A stretch of DNA of 64,000 nucleotides from Notamacropus eugenii (Eukaryota > Chordata > Mammalia > Diprotodontia > Macropodidae). Made by a program: the position numbers and the translations under genes. The stretch is from the NCBI RefSeq assembly GCF_028372415.1, contig NC_092879.1:70042412-70106411 (forward strand), in the 5' to 3' direction. Positions within the stretch are counted from its first letter, which is position 1; every line of letters begins with the position of its first letter. The notes below the pieces were generated by a model that saw nothing but the letters and a program-made list of their open reading frames with translations, did not search any database and was not told where the DNA came from. Below, piece by piece: positions 32,080 to 41,524 of the stretch.

Positions 32080-32838
32080 TAGATTAGAATCTGGGCATTG
32101 ATCCGTTTTCATTCATTTTTCCCCATTATTGTTTTGTATTGAATCCTCTCTCATGTCCTATCGCATAAATGGTAACATGAATTTCTTCTTTTCTCATTTT
32201 GTATTTAAGTTCAAAATAAATTTTAAAATTTACAAAAAACTTTCCCCCCAGTATCAATGGCTAGTCCATATATTTCATGGAGGAAACCCTGTAACGTTTC
32301 ACCGCTTAACATAATCCAAACAGTAACATCGGAAGGACCTCATCATCTGTAGGGAATTTCTCTTCTATTTGGACTCCATGAAGCACAACTTCCATGACAT
32401 TGAGGAATACCTTAGGTAAATGTGCATTCTTGTTCTAAATCTCCCTTGATATAGATACTTGGAGGATCACTGAACAAAGTTCTCTCCATGATCGCATTTG
32501 ACATACCATCTAAGATTTATTCAGCATCCCCAAAATAGGAACAGTATTTATATAAGCTTGATTCTCCACTCGGAATCCAAGAGGATGCTACAACATACTT
32601 TTCTAGGCATTGAAGAGGAAGAGCCTGTCTTCTTCATCCTTTAGTAACATAAGCATAACAGCTATTTCAAGTAAGCAACTGTTTACCAGAGGACTTTGCC
32701 CCCTGCTAACCACAAATGCTCTTTAAGGCCTGTTAAAACCAGAGCAAAGGACAACCAGTCCCAGTTCTAGGATCAACAGTCAGATTCCAGTGTGTTGCTT
32801 TGCTAATTTTTCCCTAAGTCTTGACTGACCATTTATAA
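32080..32838. other. Unique sequence
   Basis: No gene or repeat recognised. Confidence 0.4.
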
Positions 32839-32839
32839 C

Positions 32840-32937
32840 AGGGTTGGGGAACCTGCAGCCTCAAAGCCACATGTGGCCCTCTAGGTCCTCAAATGTGACC
32901 CTTTGACTGAATCCAAACATCACATAACAAATCCCCT
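32840..32937 (+). mobile_element. Palindromic hAT-type MITE, left half only
   Basis: CAGGGTTGGGGAACCTGCAG, GCCACATGTGGCCCTCTAGG and ACATAACAAATCCCCT match the left arm of 5286-5489; the right arm is absent, so only half of the hairpin remains. Confidence 0.85.
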
Positions 32938-32939
32938 GA

Positions 32940-33460
32940 TTTAAACTATATTTCCCCCAATGCTCTCCTGTGAGGTTTGAGTCTCTGGTCCCTGACCCCT
33001 GTTTCTGTGCTTGGATTTCCCAACAGCCTGTGCCTTTTGACCCATTTAGACTTTTAACAACACCTCCAGACTTCTGCCTGAGACTTCACAGGTACTTATG
33101 TTTATTGGTGGATGGATGGATGGATGGATGGATGGATATATTGCCCTCCCCACTAAGGCCATCTTTGCCAGCTGTCTCATTGCTGTCTATACTATAATCC
33201 TCATAAGGGCTTCCAGGAATGGGGATTATTAACCTCACCCTTTGGGTAAATGCCATTTGTGACCACCCATAGTTTGGTCTCACTCCAGAAGAAACAGACT
33301 AAAATTAACATGGGAGCCATTTTACCCAGCATCAGTACTGCTCTGTTGACTTCAGTTCCACCTCTTTTCAAGGATTCACGTCTGGCATATCAACAGGACT
33401 GGCTGTTGATAGCAGTTGGGTGTCTAAGCTTGATATGGAAGTAGAATAGATAACATTATT
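32940..33460. other. Unique sequence with a (GGAT)n tract
   Basis: Seven or so GGAT units at 33108-33137; otherwise nothing recognised. Confidence 0.5.
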
Positions 33461-33556
33461 CCACCCAACAGCCTTAAAACTCTAGATAATTAACCACTTT
33501 TCAGTCCCAAATGCCTCATGGAATTTGCTAATGCTCAAGATCACTGAAGTCACTAA
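33461..33556. repeat. 98-bp direct repeat, copy 2
   Basis: CCACCCAACAGCCTTAAAAC to AGTCACTAA; partner of 30782-30879, 2.7 kb away. Confidence 0.85.
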
Positions 33557-33559
33557 TTC

Positions 33560-34320
33560 CCTTTAGTTTATCCCTCACCTGCTTTCTACCCACTTTCACT
33601 GCCCTCCCTTCTTCTCCCTTCCCCCACCTTCAAAGAAATTGTGCAGAAAGATTAAAGTTCTTCACAGCTAGCATGTGCCCGTGGTAGGACGTGAATGCAC
33701 TATGGCCTGGGGGAGGAGGGGGCTGAGGGCATAACTATACCAAAGACTAACTAACCATATGATTTTAAGCAAACTACTTCCTCATTCTGCTCCTCAGTTG
33801 GACTAAGACCCCTTTCAGTTCAGACATTCTTTGGTAACGAAATGACACAGAGGAACTAAGACAGATAAGAGGAAGACATAACAACGTGGCTGTGTAAAGG
33901 TAACCCTATATGCATATCATCCAGTGTGTCAGGTTAATTCTAAACTGCTCGAGTTCAATTAATATCCATAGTCTGGAAGTCACTCAGAGTGGGCATTTGC
34001 TCACAACTTAAACAGAATTAAAGGGGACATTGCTCTCATGCGTTGCCACCTTCTAACTCTCAAGAGAGTGCAGAAAAAGTCGGCTACCTCTAACCATGAA
34101 GAACCTTAATGTGGCAGCCAAGCGGGTAACCTATAGAATCGTTGTGCCCATAGGCAGGGACATTTTTTCCCCCTTTATCTCACCTTCATACATCTTCTAT
34201 CCTCTTCTTCCCAGTTTAAACGGACTGGAAGGTCATTTGCTGCAAAGACCCTGGGAATAAATTTTCTATTGTAGGTTTTCCCTTTTGGAATGAAAAGAGG
34301 AACAAACTTAAGGAAATCCC
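33560..34320. other. Promoter-upstream unique sequence
   Basis: No gene. A weak MIR-like trace near 33735-33830 (CATATGATTTTAAGCAAACT) is too decayed to call. Confidence 0.4.
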
Positions 34321-34413
34321 AGGGTTCTGAACTACATTTCCCAGCAGACCCAGTTCTCCCTCTAGTGCAGTGCAGAAAGTGAAGTGAAGTTACCCCCTCC
34401 GGCTACATTGTAC

Positions 34414-34429
34414 ACTACAACTCCCAGCA
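34414..34429 (+). promoter_or_regulatory. ZNF143/Staf binding site
   Basis: ACTACAACTCCCAGCA fits the ACTACAA(T/C)TCCCA consensus. The second site, 34331-34347, has TTT in place of ACT. Confidence 0.75.
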
Positions 34430-34629
34430 ACACTTGGGGCGTCCCGGGCCCTCCCAGATAGAAGAGATTTCCCAGCAGTCATCGAGGCAATTTTCCCAGC
34501 CAATCACATAAGAGAAAAGAGACCGGGGCAAGGAGGAGACCCTTTCCTGTCCCCTTGGTTCTGGTCCACCCAGCACCCGCCCCCCGCTTCCCACCTCCTT
34601 CCCCCCCTCCGCCCCCCTCCCTTTTGTTG

Positions 34630-34639
34630 GTCACGTGAC
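34630..34639. promoter_or_regulatory. E-box palindrome GTCACGTGAC (CLEAR/USF-type)
   Basis: A perfect 10-bp palindrome matching the site bound by USF and by TFEB/MITF-class factors (the CLEAR motif), immediately before the GC-rich first exon. Confidence 0.6.
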
Positions 34640-34659
34640 AGGGCCCCCCTCGCGAGCCC

Positions 34660-35052
34660 GTGGGAGGAGAAGAGAGGAGAGGGAGGGGAGGAGAGGAAGG
34701 CTGGCTGGGTGGGGAAAGGGAGGAGGAAAGGGAAGGGGGTCGTGAGGGGGCGGAGTGCGGCCCCTGGCGCTGAGCAGCCTTGGCAACAGCAGTGGTGGCG
34801 GTGGCCCGGCCCGAGGTGCGTCAGGCAGCTGGGGCAGCCTTGGCTCCAGCCCGGGAGGCGAGGACACTCCTTTCTGTGGAGTTGAAGGAGGAGGCGGCAG
34901 CGGATCCCCGAGCTTCCTCAGCCTGACTCCTCGGCCTCCCTGCCAACAGGCCCCACCTGCCCCTTTCGGGACCCACCGACGGACGGCCGGACACACGCAC
35001 GGGCAGCCTAACGCCAAGGTGCGGAACGCTCGCTGTCAGGCCCAGGCCGGGG
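34660..35052 (+). other. Candidate untranslated first exon of an unknown gene
   Basis: GC-rich sequence downstream of the promoter motifs, with two good plus-strand splice donors: CCAAG|GTGCGG after 35018 and CGGGG|GTGAGC after 35052. The plus strand has no ATG between 34293 and 35406, so an exon ending at either donor must be 5' UTR, with translation starting in a later exon. A 248-codon open frame over 34755-35501 begins at GTG, runs across both donors and ends in a low-complexity pyrimidine tract, so I do not count it as coding. The start is an estimate. A candidate second exon carrying the start codon is at 46561-46641. The gene itself is not identified. Confidence 0.6.
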
Positions 35053-35084
35053 GTGAGCGCGATCGCTGGGCGCCCACGTGCTTC

Positions 35085-35405
35085 GCCCCTTCTTTCACTC
35101 CTCTTAACCTTCCTTCTCTCTTCTTCTCCCTTCCTCCTGTTGTCCCCCTCTTCCCTCCTTTTCTCCATTTCTTTCCCCCTTTTCCCTATTTCTTTCTCTC
35201 CTTTTCCATAATTCTTTCCCTCCTTTCCCCCCTTCTTTCCTTCCTTTTCCCACTTTTCCCCTTTTCTTCCCTTTTCCTCATTCTCCTCTTTTCCATCTTT
35301 TCCTCCTGTTCTCCCTCTCCTTTTCTTCCTTTTCTTCCTTCTCTTCTTCTTTTCTTCCCTCCTCCCTTTCCTCCGAGCTCCTCTAACCCCCTGCTTTTAC
35401 CCTCT
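35085..35405 (+). repeat. Pyrimidine-rich tract at the start of the intron
   Basis: About 320 bases almost entirely C and T on the plus strand (CTTCCTTCTCTCTTCTTCTC, TTCCCTCCTTTTCTCC and so on), directly after the candidate donors. Such tracts can form intramolecular triplexes; whether this one does is unknown. Confidence 0.9.
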
Positions 35406-35409
35406 CTAT

Positions 35410-35880
35410 GCTTGTCCAGCTTTCGTCCTAACCAGTATCCCCAGAAAAGGCAAAGGAGGGCTTATGTAGAGCTCAGAGGAGTAAGACATGAGAGGAAGTA
35501 GGTAAGGATGAAAGGAAAGGTCTGCATCTTTCTTGACTATTGGTTTGTAGATTTCTTGGTCGGTCTTTGTTGGAGTCAAATTTACATTGGTATGGATCAG
35601 CACAACTTCTTTAACCTGTCGCATTTCCGCTCAGTCCCATTTAATTTGGGGTATCTGTGTCATGGATGGGTAAGGAAGATGGAAAAGGAAACCACTTTTT
35701 CATGTTGTGAAAAGGTTTTAGCATTTAGGCAAGATTTTAGAAAAATTTGTCCCTGGAATTCCACAAACTCCTGAGTTTTCTAAATTAAGGAAACTAGACA
35801 TTGGCTACTTCTGTTTGTCTTCTCCTTTAATGTCCCCATTGAAAAATGTTTAAGGTTCATTCTATTTTCCTTTTGAAGAT
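35410..35880. other. Unique intron-like sequence
   Basis: No repeat or exon recognised. Confidence 0.4.
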
Positions 35881-35884
35881 GCTC

Positions 35885-36058
35885 ATTGTATGATGGCCTG
35901 GAAAGAGCCTTGGATTTATAATCCGAAGACTATCTTTGGAATCCTGGCTATACTACTTAATTCCCTCTGTGAGTCCCACTTTCTTCAAACATCAATTGAG
36001 GGGTCTTAGGCTAAATGAACTCAAAGGGCCCTTCTAACTCTAAATTCTGTGATCCCGT
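35885..36058 (+). repeat. MIR/THER1-type SINE
   Basis: TGGAAAGAGCCTTGGATTTA, a decayed core, TGAACTCAAAGGGCCCTTCT and AACTCTAAATTCTGTGATCC. Confidence 0.7.
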
Positions 36059-36059
36059 A

Positions 36060-36448
36060 ATGTTTATTGAGCATACATATTTTGCCAGATTATACACACA
36101 GAGCCTCTCACCTCTCCTCTAGAAGTTAAAATACTTCAAATCCATATGGAGAAAACTTTTTCTCCTACTTACAAACTGGGAAACTTGCATTTCACCTACC
36201 TACAAATAAGAGAACAGCTTTTGAGCAAGTGTGAGCTTCTCCCTTACATTAAGAGAATGAATCGTCATTGAATTTGTTAAGGGAAGATTTGAGAGAGAAC
36301 TTTAAGAATGATTGCTTTCTTCTACCCCTCCTTATTCCAGTTAGACTGTGATTTGCAGCCAGAAGTATACAATAACAAGGATAATCTGGATTGCTTGTCT
36401 TTAATTTGCTGTGTGCTCAGGAGATCCAAACTATTTTAATATATCCCT
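36060..36448. other. Unique sequence
   Basis: No gene or repeat recognised. Confidence 0.4.
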
Positions 36449-36449
36449 A

Positions 36450-36985
36450 AGCAAACATGATTAGAAAGATCCAAAGTTGGAAGGGGCATTGGTTATCATC
36501 TTGTCCAAAATTAACATGACATCCTCAGTAATTGGTCATCTCACTTTTCAGTGAGGGGACTTTTCCTACCTCTTAAGTCAACCCGTTCCACTTTTGGATA
36601 GTTCTGATTGTCAGGATAGTTGTTTCTCCTTGTGCATCGTTCCTGAATCTAACTCTGCAAATTTTCACCCCTTGCTCCTAGTTCTGCCCTCATTGGTCAA
36701 GAAAAGCTGGTCTTATCCTTCCATAGGATGGCTCTCTTGTTCCCCCTAAGCATTCTCCAGGCTAAATATCTTTTGTTTCTTCGTATAGTTCTTATATAGT
36801 AGGCTCATGAGGCCCTTCACTATTTCTGTTGCCCATTTCTGGATGCTCTCTGACTTTCTAAAATGTGCTGCCTCTACCTGAATGCAGTGCTCTAGATGTT
36901 GTGGGACTATGGCATAGTATGGTGGGACTATCACCTTCCTAGGCTTGGATTACTATGCCTTCCCTAATGCAGCCTCAGTTCCCAT
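36450..36985 (-). repeat. L3/CR1 LINE 3' region
   Basis: Antisense L3/CR1: CCCGTTCCACTTTTGGATAG, CCCCTTGCTCCTAGTTCTGC, TTCACTATTTCTGTTGCCCA and AATGCAGTGCTCTAGATGTT. These are the positions seen in sense at 25800-26100. Confidence 0.8.
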
Positions 36986-37011
36986 TGCCTTTTTTTGTTG
37001 TTTCTTTATAA

Positions 37012-37085
37012 ATGTGTTGGGAAGCACTGTAGCTTAGTGGATAAAGGGCCAGTCTTGGAGTCAGGAGTATTTGGATTCAGGCCCT
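37012..37085 (+). repeat. MIR head fragment
   Basis: CACTGTAGCTTAGTGGATAA, GTCTTGGAGTCAGGAGTATT. Confidence 0.65.
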
Positions 37086-37254
37086 TATGCTGAAAGAACA
37101 GTCCTACTTATTGGAAATACAAAGACAAAAGTGAAATAGTTCCTGTCTTCAAGGAACAGACATACATCTGTACATACATGAATGCACACACATGCATATA
37201 CACACACAAACATAAATACATACATGGGTCATACACATGGGTCACATACATACA
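37086..37254 (-). repeat. L2 3' UTR fragment with CA/TA-rich simple repeat
   Basis: GGAAATACAAAGACAAAAGT and CTGTCTTCAAGGAACAGACA are antisense L2 3' UTR; CATACACACACAAACATAAA-type simple repeat follows to 37250. Confidence 0.65.
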
Positions 37255-37495
37255 GCTAGATGACACAGTGATTGAGCACTGGGCCTGGAGTCAAGAAAAA
37301 ATGAATTCAGATCCAGCCTTAGACATACTAGCTGTGTGACCCCAGGCAAGTCGCTTCACCTTGTTTGCCTCAGTTTCCTTCTCTGTAAAATCATCTGGAG
37401 AAGGAAGATGGCAAACCAGTCTAGTATCTTTGCCAAGAAAACCCCAAGTGGGTTCACGAAAGAGTCAGACAAGACTGAAATGTCTCAACAGCAAC
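37255..37495 (+). repeat. MAR1-like SINE inside L2
   Basis: GCTAGATGACACAGTGATTG, TAGCTGTGTGACCCCAGGCA, TCTGGAGAAGGAAGATGGCA and AGAGTCAGACAAGACTGAAA. Confidence 0.9.
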
Positions 37496-37559
37496 ATACT
37501 CATACTTATGTATATGTACATATATATGTGCTCATACATAATATCATACAGAATAGATA

Positions 37560-39080
37560 CAAAACAAATACATGGTAGTTTTGGAGGGGTTGGAAAAGGC
37601 CTCAAGAAGAAGGTGGTGTTTCTTAAAGAAAACCAGAAGGTTCCTGGTGATTTGGAAGGAGTGAATTCTATGTGTGAGAAGCAGCCAGTGTAAAGGTGTG
37701 GAGATGACAGATGTTGTGTTGTGTATGTAGAACAGCAAGTAGGTTAGTATGACTGGATCAAAGAGCAAAGGGAGGGAAGTGAAATATAAAGGTAGGAAGG
37801 AATTGAGGCTGAGTTGTACAGATCTTTAAAGGTCAAGCAGAGGAATTTATATTTGATTCTTGAAACAATAGGGAGCCATTGGAGTTTACTGAGAGGATAG
37901 GGTTTGACATGCTTTTGGAAAATCACCTCAAATATGTGGAAGATGGATTAGAGTGAGAAGAGGTTTGGGGCAGGGAGGCCAAATAGAAAGCTGTTGCGGT
38001 CACCTAGCCAGCACTTCTTAAATGGTCGCAACCCACAGTTTAAGAAGTACTGAAGGGGTCCAGAGTAGAAAAAGTTTAAAGCCCTGGTCTAGGTAAGATG
38101 AGGGCCTGAATTTAGGTAGTGGTTATATGAGTGAAGAGAAGGGGATGGATTCAGGAGAAGTTGTAGACTGAGAAAGATTTGGTGAGTGACTGCATGTGTG
38201 AGCGGAGTGAGGATGACACTGTAGTAATAAAACTGGGTGACAAGGATGGTGGTGCCTTTGACATTAATAGGGAAGTTTGGAAGAGGGGTAGAGAATGAGT
38301 TTTGTCTTACAAATATTGAATTTGAGATGCCTATAAGATATCCAGTTAGAAAGGTTTAGGGGAAAATTAGTGATGCAGGCTTGGAACTTTGGAGAGAGAT
38401 TAAGTAGGACTGGGTATAGTGATGTCTCCCAAAAACCTAGAGAAAAGAGACCATCCAGAGGAGGGTGGAGATTGAGGAGAGATCAAGAAGGATCAGGATT
38501 GAGACAAGACCATTGGATTTGGCCAGATCATTGGTAACTTTGGAGAGAGCACTTGTGGTGACATGATGAAGTTAGATGCCAGATTACAGGGAGTCAAGAA
38601 AGTGAAAGGAAGTAGAGGCACCATGTTTATACTGCTTTTCTAAGGGAAGTTAGCAGAGAGAAAGAGTAGAGATACAAGATGACAGGAGGGGATCTAGTGA
38701 GGATTTTTTGAGAATGGGAGAGATTTGAGTATGTTTGTAGGCCATAGGGAAGGAACCAATAGATAGGGGAAGATTTAATATTAGAGAAGAGGAATGAGAG
38801 TGGGGGCAGTTTACTGGAGAAGAAGAGGGGATGGAATCAAGGGTGAATGTAGAGTTGACCTCAGGGAGAAGGACCACGTCTTTGAGACTGGGATAGAGGA
38901 GATAATAGTGGTGTTATCATAGTGTCTCAGAGGGTTGGGAGGAGAAGGGGAGAAGAGGGAGTTTTTGTTAGGGAGTCTCATATTTTTTCAGAAAAATTTG
39001 AAGCAAGAGCCTGGCTAAGGGCATGTCAGGAGGGATATTGTTGAAGATGTAAGGAATGTGGAGAGTGTGATGGGAAATCA
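37560..39080 (-). repeat. L2 LINE, long ORF2 3' part
   Basis: Minus-strand peptides include LSKLQWLPIVSRIKYKFLCL then TFKDLYN at 37744-37926, the L2 C-terminal signature. Further upstream on that strand are decayed reverse transcriptase blocks to 39080. A small hAT remnant interrupts it at about 38013-38090. It is about 1.5 kb and inactive. Confidence 0.85.
38013..38092. mobile_element. Short hAT-like remnant inside L2
   Basis: CAGCACTTCTTAAATGG at the left and AAAAAGTTTAAAGCCCTG at the right form an imperfect inverted repeat; the L2 sequence (…CACCTAG / TCTAGGTAAG…) continues on both sides. Confidence 0.55.
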
Positions 39081-39084
39081 CATT

Positions 39085-39320
39085 GTTGTTGACTTTCAGT
39101 TGTGTCCCCACTCTCTGTCACCCCTATTTGGGGTTTGCTTGATAGAAATCCTGGAGTGGTTTGCGATTTCTCTCTCCAGCTCATTATAGGTGAAGAAACT
39201 AAAGCAGAGTGACTTGCCCAAGGTCACACAGCTAGTAGGTATCTGAGGCTGATTTTGAACTCAAGTCTTCCTGACTCTAGGCCCAGCATTCTGTCCTCTG
39301 CAGCATCACATAGCTGCCCA
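39085..39320 (-). repeat. MAR1-like SINE
   Basis: Antisense tail TTGTTGACTTTCAGTTGTGT and CCTGGAGTGGTTTGCGATTT, then ACTTGCCCAAGGTCACACAG, CTGACTCTAGGCCCAGCATT and a head ending ATCACATAGCTGCCC. Confidence 0.9.
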
Positions 39321-39324
39321 GAAA

Positions 39325-39720
39325 ATCAGTTAGGGAGAAATAAAAGGTCCCTTGCTACAGTGAGGGCTCAGTTGAGATTAGATAACATAAATCTGCAGTG
39401 AATTTAGTCGGCACAGCTGCAGACTTTCTCTGGCTCCATTCAACAGCACACACTAGCTGTCAGTTAACCTCTTGGTGCCCCAGACAACTCTTTAAGTCTG
39501 TAAGTCACGGAAAATTCCCAATCCGTTTCAGTAGATGAAGTTTCCACATTGACAAAAATCACAGGTTCCCTTTTCTTTTTGCCCAGTGATGCTGCCATTT
39601 CTGAAACCATTTTGGGGTCTGCTTTCAGAACCAGTTTGAGCCACACAAGGAAAGTAGTTGTCCCCGAGTTATTTTGCTGAGATTAAACACATGCTTTGTT
39701 CACCAGTCTTGGCTCCCAAT
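39325..39720. other. Unique sequence
   Basis: No gene or repeat recognised. Confidence 0.4.
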
Positions 39721-39721
39721 G

Positions 39722-39928
39722 ATCTTAGGGTCACATATTTAGAGCTGGAAAGGACCTGAGAAGTCTTCTAGTTCAACATTTTCATTTCACAGATAAGGAA
39801 ACTGAAGACTAGAGAGGTTAAATGACTTATCCAAAGTCACACAGATAAGTGACAGAGCTGGAATTTGAACCCAGATGCCCTGAGTCCAAATGCAGTATCT
39901 TTTCCACTATACCATGTTGGCCCCGACT
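39722..39928 (-). repeat. MIR/THER1-type SINE
   Basis: AGAGCTGGAAAGGACCTGAG, TTTCACAGATAAGGAAACTG, TATCCAAAGTCACACAGATA and TTTCCACTATACCATG (antisense). Confidence 0.9.
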
Positions 39929-40139
39929 TTTGGGTTTTGTCAAAAATCAAATCCACTGTCGGGGTAAAGATTTGCCACTATTGGGGATATTCAAGAGATT
40001 GTGCTCTACCTCATAGATTCTGAGGAATTACAGAGATATTTTTGAGCCATGGCAGAACGTTAGAGTAAGTAGTCCTATGGTAACTACTTAAAAAAGAACA
40101 AAGATCCTTTGGGTATGCACGCTGTAGAGAACAGCATAA

Positions 40140-40368
40140 AAAACATCAGAGAGTTGGATGACCATTAGAGTAAGGGAGACTCATTGGTGGAAGCAGAACA
40201 GATGGACAGAGAAGGGCATGGATGCAAGAGATGCTGGAGAGAAACAGGATTTGGCAAGTGCTGCCTTGGGAGGAGAGTGGATGACATTGAGGTTAGGAAG
40301 CTGTCTAACGGGAAGGATAGTGATGCCCTTGACATTAAGGGGGAAATTTGGAAGAGGGAGAGCTTTTG
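40140..40368 (-). repeat. L2 LINE fragment
   Basis: ATGCAAGAGATGCTGGAGAG, GATTTGGCAAGTGCTGCCTT, GATAGTGATGCCCTTGACAT and GAAATTTGGAAGAGGGAGAG are antisense L2 ORF2. Confidence 0.75.
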
Positions 40369-40369
40369 A

Positions 40370-40578
40370 GAGTCAGTCCATGGTACAATGGTAAGGGTAT
40401 AGGACTTGGAATCAGAGGACCTAGGTTCCAATCCCAGATCTCCCCCTTAGTGCCTTGTGACCTTGGATGAGTCACAGCCTCTCTGGGCCTCAGTTTCTTC
40501 ATTTGTAAAATGAAAAAGTTGGACTAGACTTCTGAGACCCTTCCAGTTCTTATCTACAAGTCTGTGAACCATTGAAAG
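40370..40578 (+). repeat. MIR/THER1-type SINE
   Basis: GACTTGGAATCAGAGGACCT, CCTTGTGACCTTGGATGAGT, TTCATTTGTAAAATGAAAAA, TTGGACTAGACTTCTGAGAC and a THER1-type 3' end. Confidence 0.85.
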
Positions 40579-40579
40579 G

Positions 40580-41068
40580 CCTCTATTGAGTTAAGTAGTT
40601 TTCCTTTTTGTAAGATTTAGAGACATGAACTAGATGACAAGGCATGGGTAGGGTATGATTTCTACCAGTAGAGTAGAATACCTACATCAGTGAAATAATG
40701 TATCCTTTGAAAGAGACTGTTTTTAAAAAAAGATCAGTCTTGTTATTTAACATTCATGAATGCCTCATATACTGTATCAGACTGGGCTGTTTGAAATTGT
40801 TGGCACTATTGTTGGATTTTGGCAAATAGCCACATTGGAGTGGAAATCTACCCAAACCAAAGGATTTCTTTAGATTCCTAATTTCACACACATACCTGAT
40901 TACATCCCATGCATTTCATCAATTTTACTAACTTTTTCATATGTTAAGAAAGTAAGAGTTTTTTCTAAATAGACCATCTTTAAATAAGCCATGTTTGCTT
41001 TTAGTGCCTTCACAAAAATCTATCTGGAGTTCACTATTTGTCACTGGTTCAAATCTATTATTTCATAA
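40580..41068. other. Unique sequence
   Basis: No gene or repeat recognised. Confidence 0.4.
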
Positions 41069-41070
41069 AC

Positions 41071-41286
41071 CAGAAATGTCAAACACCCCATTGCAACCTG
41101 CAGCGCTCCCTATTGCCCATTGTGGTGTGAACCAGCTGAAAATGTAACTGGGAAGTATTTAATGAAATAAAAATACAGTAGAAAGTAGATAACATTAATA
41201 TGTGGTTTTCTAAGTCAATCTATGATCCCCGGGAAATCTTATGTAGGGTTTTACACTCCTGTTTCTATTTCAGTTTGACACTGCTA
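41071..41286. mobile_element. hAT-type MITE, near full length
   Basis: Left end CAGAAATGTCAAACACCCC and right end TTCAGTTTGACACTGC form terminal inverted repeats. Body: ACAGTAGAAAGTAGATAACA, ATATGTGGTTTTCTAAGTCA and GATCCCCGGGAAATCTTATG. Flanks TCATAAAC and TTGTAAAC agree at 6 of 8 positions. Partial copies are at 14585 and 30305. Confidence 0.75.
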
Positions 41287-41334
41287 TTGTAAACTGACTC
41301 TAAATTAGGCACAGATCCTTTTTGGAGCAAGGAC

Positions 41335-41520
41335 TATAGCATTTTAGGATGAGAAAGACCTTAGAGACTGTGGAAGCCAAGCCTACCATTTCACAGATAA
41401 GAAAGCTGAGGACCACGGTGGTTACATGTCATAAGTAGTAGAACTCGGATCCAGGCTCAGATGATCTTATAATTTTTGTACTCTTTCCAATTCATCATGC
41501 TAAAGGTTGCTTTTCTTATA
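41335..41520 (-). repeat. MIR-family SINE
   Basis: GATGAGAAAGACCTTAGAGA, CATTTCACAGATAAGAAAGC and TCCAATTCATCATGC (antisense). Confidence 0.7.
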
Positions 41521-41524
41521 CGAG

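Larger units (their letters stand above)
34325..34660 (+). promoter_or_regulatory. CpG-island promoter with ZNF143-type sites
   Basis: Two good ZNF143/Staf-type elements lie at 34331-34347 (ACTACATTTCCCAGCAG) and 34414-34429 (ACTACAACTCCCAGCA). Two further TTCCCAGC cores are at 34469-34478 and 34493-34500. A CCAAT box is at 34500-34504, an E-box palindrome GTCACGTGAC at 34630-34639, and CTCGCGAG at 34649-34656. No TATA box stands out. ZNF143 is known to bind such sites at broad, often bidirectional, housekeeping promoters, which makes an initiation zone near 34500-34700 likely. Direction is taken from the splice donors and ATG-free exon on the plus strand; a minus-strand transcript cannot be excluded. 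Confidence 0.8.
34560..35085. other. CpG island
   Basis: Very GC-rich with frequent CG, for example CGCGAGCCCG, GGGGGCGGAGTGCGGC, GACGGACGGCCGG and GAGCGCGATCGC. It is the only such stretch in the window; the rest is CG-poor. Confidence 0.9.

Noticed and set aside
34631-35017. 128-codon Pro-rich minus-strand frame opposite the CpG island
   Set aside because: Also lacks an ATG start; it is the complement of GC- and purine-rich DNA with no recognisable domain.
34755-35501. 248-codon plus-strand open frame over the CpG island
   Set aside because: It has no ATG (starts at GTG), crosses both good splice donors, and its second half is Leu/Phe/Ser/Pro repeats from a pyrimidine tract. GC-rich and low-complexity DNA explain it.
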